A stretch of 32,104 nt of DNA, from the NCBI GenBank assembly GCA_036563895.1, contig DATCLN010000064.1:1-32104 (forward strand), read 5' to 3'. The translations under genes and the position numbers were made by a program. The stretch comes from ZCTH02-B3 sp036563895. GTDB lineage: Bacteria; Bacillota; Bacilli; Paenibacillales; Paenibacillaceae. Below the pieces are notes generated by a model. That model had not been told where the DNA came from. It saw only the letters and a program-made list of their open reading frames with translations, and did not search any database. Positions 15,676 to 22,103 of the stretch are shown in pieces (the first letter of the stretch is position 1; each line of letters opens with the position of its first letter).

Positions 15676-16368
15676 TTATTCGTTGTTTTGCGGCGGAGCG
15701 GGGGCGATCCGGCTTTTCAGCGCGGCCAGCTCCTGCTCCACGCGGAACTGCCGTTCCGGGCTCAGCTCCGGCGGCCGCACCGACAGCGGCGTCCCGGCGG
15801 TGATCCGCGCCACGTCCGCTTCCGCTTCCATTTGCAGGATCTTTTCCTCCATCCGCTGGAATCCCGCCGCGGCGCGCCCGCTTTCGATGGTGTGCACCGA
15901 GCTGATCTGGGCCAGCTGCTTGCGGGCCTTCGCCATCTGCGCGCGGGCCGCCAGCTCGTTGCGCCGGTTGCGCAGCTTGTAGTATTCCTCTTTCATTTCG
16001 TGCAGCTGCGCCTGCAGCTCGCCCACCTGGGCGCTGGCCTGTTCGTGCAGCACCGTCAGGTCGGCGATTTGCTGATCGTAGTACACCTTCTCCTCCAGGA
16101 GCTTGCGGGCCAGCGGCTCGTTGCCGGCGCGCAGGCTTTGCTCGGCCTGCATTTCGCGTTCCGCGCTCAGCCGCACGGCGTCGTCCAGCCGCTGCTTCAG
16201 CCGCCGCTCGGCCGCCATCTGCCGGGCCACCGTCACTTCCGCGTCGCGGATTTCCTTCTCCATGTCGCGCAGGTATTGGTTCAGCATGACCACCGGATCT
16301 TCCAGTCTGTCCAGCAGGTCATGGATCGAAGCCCTCGTCAGATCTTTCACACGTTGAAACACGCCCAT
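15676..16368 (-). CDS. PspA/IM30-family protein (copy 1, LiaH-like)
   Basis: The 230-aa protein has the normal length and almost wholly helical, coiled-coil composition of PspA/IM30/LiaH proteins. It starts MGVFQRVKDLTRASIHDLLD, the amphipathic helix used for membrane contact, and continues DPVVMLNQYLRDMEKEI, the family signature. PspA proteins form large oligomers on the inner membrane face and protect it during envelope stress. The gene lies four bases after the PspC-type gene and upstream of liaF. The tail after residue 200 carries LSVRPPELSPERQFRVEQEL, a variable extension. It differs clearly from the second copy at 16967-17632. Confidence 0.93.
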   Translation of the reverse strand: MGVFQRVKDLTRASIHDLLDRLEDPVVMLNQYLRDMEKEIRDAEVTVARQMAAERRLKQRLDDAVRLSAEREMQAEQSLRAGNEPLARKLLEEKVYYDQQIADLTVLHEQASAQVGELQAQLHEMKEEYYKLRNRRNELAARAQMAKARKQLAQISSVHTIESGRAAAGFQRMEEKILQMEAEADVARITAGTPLSVRPPELSPERQFRVEQELAALKSRIAPAPPQNNE

Positions 16369-16371
16369 CGT

Positions 16372-16962
16372 TTATTCCCCTTTCTTTTCCTGATTTTCAT
16401 ATTTGGCCAAACGCGCCTTGAGCTCCTCGATTTCCCGTTTCAGCGCCTTTTTTTCGATATCTTCCATCATGGCGTCGATGTGGCTGCCCGCCGCCGGAGG
16501 GGTCTGGCCCGGACCGCCGGACCCTGCGCCGCCGTAACCCGCGGAGCCGGTGCCGCCGTAGCCAGCGGACCCCGGGCCGTAACCCGCGGATCCCGCGCCG
16601 CCGGATCCCGCTCCGTATCCCGTGCCCCCGTAGCCGGAACCCGGATTCCACGATCCGTATCCGCCCCAGCCCCGCGTCCCGTTGGAGTGGGGAGCGCCCG
16701 CGTGGGGAGGCGGACCCGCGTGGCCCCATCCGGAACCCGGATACCCGGACGGTCCGCAGTATCCGCCCGTGCCGGGATGAGGTTCCCGCGGGATGATCAA
16801 GGCGGCGATGAAATATACCACCAGGACGGATCCGGCCGAGAAAAGCGCGGCGACGAGCACCAGGATGCGAAGCAGCGTCGATTCCACGCCGAAGTATTGG
16901 GCGAGGCCTCCGCATACGCCGAACAGCATCCGGTCCTGCGTCGAACGGTACAGTTTTCGCAT
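16372..16962 (-). CDS. pspC: PspC-domain membrane protein with long Gly-rich tail
   Basis: Residues 1-60 (RKLYRSTQDRMLFGVCGGLA, YFGVESTLLRILVLVA, one or two membrane segments, then IPREP) are a typical PspC domain. Residues 66-150 are an unusual Gly/Ser/Tyr/Pro-rich stretch with many GSAGYG- and GGTGYG-like units. Residues 160-196 form a charged helix (EDIEKKALKREIEELKARLA) likely to be coiled-coil. Most PspC proteins are 60-120 aa, so the Gly-rich linker and terminal coil are additions. The PspC part would anchor the protein in the membrane, and the flexible linker could let the coil reach PspA oligomers encoded on both sides. The role is inferred from position between the two pspA genes. 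Confidence 0.9.
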   Translation of the reverse strand: MRKLYRSTQDRMLFGVCGGLAQYFGVESTLLRILVLVAALFSAGSVLVVYFIAALIIPREPHPGTGGYCGPSGYPGSGWGHAGPPPHAGAPHSNGTRGWGGYGSWNPGSGYGGTGYGAGSGGAGSAGYGPGSAGYGGTGSAGYGGAGSGGPGQTPPAAGSHIDAMMEDIEKKALKREIEELKARLAKYENQEKKGE

Positions 16963-16966
16963 CGCC

Positions 16967-17632
16967 TCAGCCTCCCTGCTCTAATTTTCGCTTCAGTCTC
17001 TGCATTTCCTGCTCCAGCGCGTCCTGCAGGACGGTTCCCGCCCGGTACGCCAGCTCCTGGCCCATGCGGCGGACCTCCCGCAGGCTGCGGGCCTCGAGCT
17101 CCATGTCGGTGATCCGGTCGTCGATGCTGCGGAACAGCTCGCGGGAATCGGCCGCGCCGCTGCCGAAGCGGGCGTTCAGCCGCTGCTGGAGCCGGAGGGA
17201 TTCCATGCGCGCCAGGTAATATTGCCGCTTGTCATAGGCCTGGCGGTATTCGTCGCGCAGTTCCGCCAGCAGCTGTTCCAGCTCCCGCAGCTCCCGGCTG
17301 GCCTGTTCGTAAAGCTCGCGATAGCGGGCGGCCCGTTCTTCGTGGGCCAGTTTGTCCTGCAGCGCGAGCCGCGCGGCGTGCTCTTCGCCAGCCTGCAGCG
17401 CGGTCAGCGCCTGCTGCTCCCGCCGCTCCTTCCAGGCTTCCGCGTCCTGCCATTGCGCCCGCAGGTGTTCCACATGGGCGGCGTATTGCCGCTGCAGCTG
17501 CTCGCCCTGCACGATGTCCTGGTGCGTGGCCCAGAGGAACTGGTCGATCAGGCGCACCGGATCTTCCGCGCGCTCCAGCCGATCGTTCAGCGTGGCGATG
17601 GTCATGTCGCGGACGCGTCTCATTACGCTCAT
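16967..17632 (-). CDS. PspA/IM30-family protein (copy 2, divergent)
   Basis: The 221-aa helical protein starts MSVMRRVRDMTIATLNDRLE and has the PspA-type AEDPVRLIDQFL motif, followed by long Arg/Gln/Ala-rich coiled coil (HEERAARYRELYEQASRELR). It aligns with copy 1 mainly in the first 45 residues and is more Arg-rich. GGGGGAGGAATC lies before the ATG. It is the second gene of the operon, in the place held by liaH in Bacillus. Hetero-oligomers with copy 1 or division of labour (membrane repair versus signalling) are possible, but neither is shown by the sequence. Confidence 0.9.
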   Translation of the reverse strand: MSVMRRVRDMTIATLNDRLERAEDPVRLIDQFLWATHQDIVQGEQLQRQYAAHVEHLRAQWQDAEAWKERREQQALTALQAGEEHAARLALQDKLAHEERAARYRELYEQASRELRELEQLLAELRDEYRQAYDKRQYYLARMESLRLQQRLNARFGSGAADSRELFRSIDDRITDMELEARSLREVRRMGQELAYRAGTVLQDALEQEMQRLKRKLEQGG

Positions 17633-17703
17633 GCTTTCGATTCCTCCCCCGTTGCCGTGTCAAGTTTCGGATGTTTTCATGAGTTGCCTCCTCAGCCGGT
17701 CCC

Positions 17704-18006
17704 TCACCAGCGCGACGCCGAATTGCCCCTCAGCCAGGAGATGCCGACCAAGATCGCCGCGATGGCCGCGATCCAAATGAGCAGGCCCCAAAGCTTGCCC
17801 AGCAGCATGATGCCGCCGACCGCGATGACCACGGCGCCCGCTCCGCGGTTGCCGTTGCGCCAGGCGACAACGCCCAGCAGGATGATCAGAATCGGCACCA
17901 GGAATCCCATAAGGGAAGACAGGAAACCCAGCTTGCCGGCGATGATCAGCACGCCAAGGAGTATGAGCAGCACCGCCGCCAGTTTCTTTCCTTCCAAGTC
18001 GCTCAC
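17704..18006 (-). CDS. LiaI-like small membrane protein
   Basis: From GTG 18006 (AAGGCGG about seven bases upstream) the protein is 100 aa. It has a short cytoplasmic head (VSDLEGKK) and three or four hydrophobic segments (LAAVLLILLGVLIIAGKLGF, LVPILIILLGVVAW, a Gly/Val/Ala segment and LLIWIAAIAAILVGI). It ends WLRGNSASRW. This matches LiaI/LiaF-TM-type proteins, which in Bacillus tether the PspA homologue LiaH to the membrane. It is the first gene of the stress operon, 71 bases before PspA copy 2. The frame is open for another 137 codons upstream, but that part has no coding character and no SD. Confidence 0.82.
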   Translation of the reverse strand: MSDLEGKKLAAVLLILLGVLIIAGKLGFLSSLMGFLVPILIILLGVVAWRNGNRGAGAVVIAVGGIMLLGKLWGLLIWIAAIAAILVGISWLRGNSASRW

Positions 18007-18400
18007 CCCGTTTCCGCCTTCTTGAAGCTTTCTTCTCGAACTTTCCAACCTCATTGTAAACGGGCGCTCTCCCCCGCAAAACGGACCCGCGGATGTTTTT
18101 GGACCTGGACCCTGGTCGGGGTCCGCTGCCCGTCTTTCGGCCATGCGCCCGGGCACTCCCCTGCCGGTTCGGACATTCGGCTTCCCGGCCTGCCGGTCCG
18201 TTTTGCCGCGCTGTCCGGTCTGCCCGCCGCGTCCCTTCCGGTTACGTTGCGCACGAGACCCGGCACCCCGGGGATGCACATGGAATCCGGCACTCCCGAA
18301 TGTACGCTCGGGGCCCGGCACCCCGGGTTTGGCGCCGGCTTTCCAGGCCGCGCATGGCAGGGTTAAAATATGGAAAAAAAGCCGAAAGGACAGGCCTGCC
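18007..18400. other. Divergent spacer between stress operon and WYL regulator gene
   Basis: These 394 bases hold no recognisable gene. Near the liaI-like start, TACAAT on the - strand (18058-18053) could be the -10 box of the stress operon, but no good -35 box is seen. TTAAAATA at about 18363 could serve the WYL gene. The rest is very GC-rich and contains a tandem repeat of about 27 bp at 18259-18340. The binding site of the LiaR-like regulator is expected here, but no motif could be named. Confidence 0.5.
18259..18340. repeat. Imperfect 27-28 bp tandem repeat, three copies
   Basis: CCGGCACCCCGGG begins at 18260 and 18315, and CCGGCACTCCCG lies at 18287, giving periods of 27 and 28. The first two copies also share ATG(C/T)AC after the core. 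The cores can form short GC-rich hairpins. No coding frame uses them convincingly. Confidence 0.6.
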
Positions 18401-19360
18401 ATGTCCAAAGCCGACAACCTGCTCGCCGTCCTGTGGATGCTCCGTTCCGCCGGGAAGCCGATGACCGCGCGGCAATTGGCCGACGCCCTGGAGATCAGCG
18501 TGCGGACCGTCTACCGGTACATAGACGCCCTGTGCATGAGCGGCGTTCCGGTGCTGGCCGAGCCGGGCCACGGCGGCGGATTCCGCCTGCCCGAATCCTT
18601 CGGCCAGGTGCCGCTCATTTTCAACCGGGACGAGCAAAAAGCCCTCCTCCACGCCGCCGCCTTCGCCCGGGAGGCCGGCTACCCGCACGGAGACGCCCTC
18701 GAGCGGGCCGTCTCCAAGCTGCGCCGCTTCGCCGGCGAGGATGCCCTGCGCCGCCACGTCGAAGGGTTTGACGTCATCCTTTCCTCCGCTGGCACCGGCC
18801 AGGCGCCAATTCCCCTGGTCCGGGAGCTGGAGGCGGCGGTGGCGGAAAGCCGCACCGTGCGCGTCGTGTACCGGAAGCCTTCGGCGGCCGAACCCCGGGC
18901 GCGGCACATCGACCCTTACGGGCTCGTTTACTGGAAAAACCGCTGGTACGTGGTCGGCTGGTGCCACCTCCGCGGCGAAATCCGCAGCTTCCGTGCGGAC
19001 CGGATGACGGAAGTTGCCCGGACGGAGCAGACCTTCACCCGGCCGGAAGGGTTTTCCGCCCGGGAATTTTTCATGAAGGGAATCCTGCCCGACCCGGACG
19101 ATGAGCGGACCGTGACGGTGCACATCCGGGGACGGGAAGAGGCCATGGCCGACCTGTGCGGACACTGGTACTTCGCGCATGTTCTGGTGGAGCGCTCCGG
19201 CGGCGATGCGTGGTTCCGGCTGGACGAAACGGCGATCCGCACCTATGCGCCCTATTTCCTGCTGCCGTATGGCAAATCGATCCGCGTGCTGGAACCGGTC
19301 CTCCTGCGCCAGCGGCTGGCGGAAATTGCGGCGGAACTGGCGGAGCATCATCGGGGCTGA
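18401..19360 (+). CDS. WYL-domain transcriptional regulator
   Basis: The 319-aa protein has an N-terminal HTH_11 winged helix (residues 1-60, with TARQLADALEISVRTVYRYI) and a WYL domain from about 140 (VRVVYRK, then HIDPYGLVYWKNRWYVVGWC and EIRSFRADRM). The C-terminal WCX part covers about 225-315. WYL proteins sense nucleotide or other ligands and often control DNA-damage or defence genes. The ATG at 18401 has GAAAGGA upstream. The open frame before it is not supported. The DinB-like gene follows on the same strand after a spacer with an inverted repeat that may be its operator. Confidence 0.93.
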   Translation: MSKADNLLAVLWMLRSAGKPMTARQLADALEISVRTVYRYIDALCMSGVPVLAEPGHGGGFRLPESFGQVPLIFNRDEQKALLHAAAFAREAGYPHGDALERAVSKLRRFAGEDALRRHVEGFDVILSSAGTGQAPIPLVRELEAAVAESRTVRVVYRKPSAAEPRARHIDPYGLVYWKNRWYVVGWCHLRGEIRSFRADRMTEVARTEQTFTRPEGFSAREFFMKGILPDPDDERTVTVHIRGREEAMADLCGHWYFAHVLVERSGGDAWFRLDETAIRTYAPYFLLPYGKSIRVLEPVLLRQRLAEIAAELAEHHRG

Positions 19361-19392
19361 CCGCACCGGACCGGCCGGCCGGGGACCCGCTT

Positions 19393-19417
19393 TTCCCTGA
19401 CATGGGTTGTCAGGGAA
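19393..19417. promoter_or_regulatory. Perfect 10-bp inverted repeat upstream of dinB-like gene
   Basis: TTCCCTGACA (19393-19402) and TGTCAGGGAA (19408-19417) flank the five bases TGGGT. It lies in the 93-base gap between the WYL gene and the DinB gene, where the DinB promoter should be. No U-run follows, so an operator role, perhaps for the WYL regulator, fits better than a terminator. Confidence 0.6.
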
Positions 19418-19453
19418 GCTGTCTTATCATGGACAAAAAAGGAGGGCAATTCC

Positions 19454-19972
19454 GTGACCATGAACGCGAATGAGGAAGCGCTCCGCCTGTACGGATACCA
19501 CGTCTGGGCGAACGGCCGGATTTTCCGGCGCCTGGAGGAACTGCCGCAAGACATCGCTCGCCGGGAGATCCAAAGCGTGTTTCCGTCGGTTTTCGACGCG
19601 CTGGTGCACATCTGCCGGATCGACACCGTCTGGTTCCTGGCAATGCAGCGCCGCTTTGACGAGATCATCCCGGCAAGCCGGCGCATTCTGGAGGAAACCC
19701 GCAGCATGGACCTCCGTCAGCTGGAAGAAAAATTCCGCGAACTTGCCGACCAATACAAAGCGTTTCTGAACGACACCGACGCGGAAGCCGTCTCCGCCTA
19801 CCCGCACCCCCAATTCGGCACGCTGCACGCCCGCTACATCGACATCGTGCGGCACGTCGTCAACCACGGCACGTACCACCGCGGCAACATCACCGCCATG
19901 CTGCGGCAGCCCGGCCACCCCGGGGTGCCGACGGATTACGTGTTTTATCTGCAGGAAATCGGTACTCCGTAG
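19454..19972 (+). CDS. DinB/YfiT-family putative metalloenzyme
   Basis: The 172-aa protein has the four-helix bundle pattern of the DinB family with the metal triad His52 (LVHICRIDTVW), His138 and His142 (HVVNHGTYHRGNI). Known members include thiol-dependent S-transferases using bacillithiol or mycothiol, and damage-inducible proteins of unknown role. In Bacillales a bacillithiol-linked function is likely by family. The GTG at 19454 has GGAGGG eight bases upstream, so the start MTMNANEEALRLY is favoured. It lies 93 bases after the WYL regulator gene, a common pairing. Confidence 0.9.
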   Translation: MTMNANEEALRLYGYHVWANGRIFRRLEELPQDIARREIQSVFPSVFDALVHICRIDTVWFLAMQRRFDEIIPASRRILEETRSMDLRQLEEKFRELADQYKAFLNDTDAEAVSAYPHPQFGTLHARYIDIVRHVVNHGTYHRGNITAMLRQPGHPGVPTDYVFYLQEIGTP

Positions 19973-19990
19973 CCATGTCGACTCCCGCCA

Positions 19991-20019
19991 TTGTGCACGC
20001 GCACGTCCAACGGTATACT
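19991..20019 (+). promoter_or_regulatory. Candidate sigmaA promoter for the larA-like/cytochrome pair
   Basis: TTGTGC (19991-19996), a 17-base spacer and TATACT (20014-20019) lie about 100 bases before the larA-like start, just after the dinB stop. The -10 box matches five of six positions and the -35 only three. Confidence 0.5.
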
Positions 20020-20121
20020 CGTCCATGGAGGACTTCTTCCAGGGTTTTGAACAAATCGTGACTTTTTCGGGACGTCCTTGCGAAAACGAAAATCATTATG
20101 TTACAAAAGGAGAAGATCGGT

Positions 20122-21408
20122 ATGTCGTGGTTTTTCGAGCGTGCACCGGAAATTCCGCGTCCCCGGATGGAAGAGCTGACCCGCCGCGCCGGCGAAGAAT
20201 GCCTGAAGCGCATCAACGCCAGGCCGCGCAGGGTGCTGCTGCTTCCGCCCGACATCACGCGGGCCCATTCCGGCGCGGGATGGATCACCAACATCCTGTA
20301 CCACTTTTTCACCGACGCCGGAGCGGAGGTGTACCTCATCCCCACGCTGGGGCAGCACGTTCCGCACACGCCGGAGCAGAACCGCTGGATGTTCGGCGAT
20401 GTGCCGGAAGAGCGCATCCTCGTCCACGACTGGAAAAACGGCTGCAAAACCATCGGCGCCATCCCCGCGGATTACGTGAAAGCGGTCACCCGCGGCGCCG
20501 CCGACTGGGAGATCCCGGTAAGCCTCAACCGCACCCTGCTGGAGGAAAAGTGGGACATCATCGTCAACGTCGGACACGTGGTGCCCCACGAGGTGCTGGG
20601 ATTCGCCAACCACAACAAAAACTATTTCATCGGCCTGGGCGGCAAGGAAACGATCTGCGCCTCCCACATGGCCTCCGCCTGCTACGGCATCGAGAACAAC
20701 CTGGGCAACCTGGTGACGCCGGTCCGGCACTGCTTCAACAAGGCGGAATCCGAGTACCTGGGCCATATGCCGGATGTGTATATTCAGATCGTCATGAAGT
20801 ACAATGAGGAAGGCAGACTGGTCCACAGCGGCTTCTACTGCGGAGACGACCTGGACACCTATCTGCAGGCCGCCCGGCAGTCGGGGGAAGAAAACATCGA
20901 AATCGTGCCGCCGCTCAAAAAAGTGGTGGCGTACATGCAGGGCGACGAGTTCTTCAGCACGTGGGTGGCCAACAAAGCGATCTACCGCACCCGCAAGGCG
21001 ATGGCCGACGGCGGCGAGCTGATCATCATCGCCCCGGGCCTGAAGCGGTTCGGCGAGCAGGAAGAGGTGGACCGGATCATCCGCAAGTACGGGTACGCCG
21101 GTACGCCCAAGATCCTCGAAGCCTGGCGGAAAAACGAGGAGCTGCAGGACCTGACCCACGCCACGGCCCACCTGATCCACGGGTCGTCGGAGGGCAGATT
21201 CCGCATCACCTACGCGCCCGGCCACCTTTCCAAAGAGGAAATCGAATCCGTCCATTTCGGGTACATGGATCTGGAAGAGGCTCTGGAGCGCTATCCGGTG
21301 GACCGGCTGAAAAACGGCTTCAACCGCCTCGACAACGGGGAAGAGATCTACTTCATCAGCACCCCGTCCGCCGGTCTGTGGACGACGCGGGAAAAGCTGA
21401 ACCTGTAA
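20122..21408 (+). CDS. LarA-family (lactate racemase-like, DUF2088) protein
   Basis: The 428-aa protein has the LarA size and fold marks: DxTR in LPPDITRAHS (Asp44), a His pair in GQHVPH (His79, His82), and His156, Lys166 and His182. The spacing from His156 to Lys166 (10) and to His182 (26) is the same as from His174 to Lys184 and His200 in Lactobacillus LarA. There, Lys tethers the nickel-pincer cofactor, one His ligates nickel and another is a catalytic base. Racemisation or epimerisation of a 2-hydroxy acid is therefore likely, but the substrate is open because this family is broad. AAAAGGAG eight bases before ATG 20122 decides the start against the upstream ATG 20098. No larB, larC or larE lies in the window. 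A cytochrome c gene follows 27 bases later. Confidence 0.85.
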   Translation: MSWFFERAPEIPRPRMEELTRRAGEECLKRINARPRRVLLLPPDITRAHSGAGWITNILYHFFTDAGAEVYLIPTLGQHVPHTPEQNRWMFGDVPEERILVHDWKNGCKTIGAIPADYVKAVTRGAADWEIPVSLNRTLLEEKWDIIVNVGHVVPHEVLGFANHNKNYFIGLGGKETICASHMASACYGIENNLGNLVTPVRHCFNKAESEYLGHMPDVYIQIVMKYNEEGRLVHSGFYCGDDLDTYLQAARQSGEENIEIVPPLKKVVAYMQGDEFFSTWVANKAIYRTRKAMADGGELIIIAPGLKRFGEQEEVDRIIRKYGYAGTPKILEAWRKNEELQDLTHATAHLIHGSSEGRFRITYAPGHLSKEEIESVHFGYMDLEEALERYPVDRLKNGFNRLDNGEEIYFISTPSAGLWTTREKLNL

Positions 21409-21435
21409 CAATCGCGACGGGAGGAAGAACGGAAC

Positions 21436-21807
21436 ATGCACAAATGGTTGATGGCGGGGCTCATTTGTGTGGCTTGTCTGGTCGGAGTCGGCCTGCTCAT
21501 CTGGGGCATGCCGCCCAAGGAAGAGGCCGCGCACGAACCGGAAGGGCCCGGGATCGAGGTGCCGGCCCAGCCCGCGGACGCGGCGATGGCGGAAGCGTCG
21601 TACAAATCCAACTGTCTGGGCTGCCACGGCGACCAGCTGCAGGGCGGCTTCGGTCCGGCGCTGAACGCCGTCGGGGCGTCGCTCAGCCGGGAACAAATTT
21701 ACGAGATCATTTCGAAGGGCAAAGGCAACATGCCGGGGTTCGGCGGACGCCTTTCCGACGAAGAGATCATCAACCTGGCCAACTGGCTGGCCGAAATGGG
21801 ATCCTGA
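21436..21807 (+). CDS. Membrane-anchored small cytochrome c
   Basis: The 123-aa protein has one N-terminal membrane helix (residues 4-24), a Pro/Glu/Ala-rich linker and a cytochrome c domain with haem site Cys60-Leu-Gly-Cys63-His64 and the axial Met99 (GNMPGFGG). This is the usual layout of Bacillales cytochrome c550/c551, which carries electrons on the outer membrane face. GGGAGGAAG precedes the ATG. The gene is 27 bases after the larA-like gene and ends at a strong terminator, so the two share a transcript. A functional link to the racemase is not obvious. Confidence 0.92.
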   Translation: MHKWLMAGLICVACLVGVGLLIWGMPPKEEAAHEPEGPGIEVPAQPADAAMAEASYKSNCLGCHGDQLQGGFGPALNAVGASLSREQIYEIISKGKGNMPGFGGRLSDEEIINLANWLAEMGS

Positions 21808-21825
21808 CAAACGCCTCGAAAGGCA

Positions 21826-21856
21826 AACCCGGGGAGCGCGTCTCCCCGGGTTTTTT
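21826..21856 (+). terminator. Strong intrinsic terminator after cytochrome c gene
   Basis: An 11-bp GC-rich stem (AACCCGGGGAG / CTCCCCGGGTT) with loop CGCGT is followed directly by TTTT (TTTTTT in total). It lies 18 bases after the cytochrome stop and just before the end of the convergent 76-aa gene. Confidence 0.95.
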
Positions 21857-21872
21857 GCCGCCTTTTTCCGTC

Positions 21873-22103
21873 TCAGACAAACCACGGTTTCCGGCGTCCC
21901 ACCTTGCCGGCGACGATCTTGACGAACTCCTTCTCGCCGCCGTCCGGCGTCGGACCGACGAAGACCGGCCCGGCGCTTCCGGCCGCCCGCGGTCCGGAAG
22001 TTCTTTCTCCCGGACGGACGGGAAGGATGCCCTTGACGGCCTTCCGGCGGACGAGCAGCGCGCCCGGCAGGGGACGCTCTCGCCAGGATTTCTGTCGGCT
22101 CAT
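21873..22103 (-). CDS. Small basic unknown protein coupled to the TIR-like gene
   Basis: I do not recognise this 76-aa protein. It is basic and rich in Arg, Gly and Pro (RERPLPGALLVRRKAVKGIL, GPVFVGPTPDGG) and ends KEFVKIVAGKVGRRKPWFV. No membrane segment or signal peptide is visible. Its ATG overlaps the stop of the TIR-like gene as ATGA, so translation is probably coupled, which supports it being real. The GC content and residue pattern do not exclude a chance frame, but it fills the gap between the TIR gene and the convergent terminator exactly. It may be a partner or regulator of the TIR-like protein, which is inferred only from coupling. Confidence 0.55.
   Translation of the reverse strand: MSRQKSWRERPLPGALLVRRKAVKGILPVRPGERTSGPRAAGSAGPVFVGPTPDGGEKEFVKIVAGKVGRRKPWFV

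Noticed and set aside
18143..18400. N-terminal extension of the WYL regulator
   Set aside because: The 86 extra codons are Arg/Pro-rich without similarity, and ATG 18401 has an SD and gives the usual family start.
18007..18417. N-terminal extension of the LiaI-like protein
   Set aside because: The extra 137 codons have no coding character, and GTG 18006 has a proper SD.
20101..21885. 594-codon open frame on - strand
   Set aside because: It is antisense to the LarA-like and cytochrome c genes, whose motifs are unmistakable.
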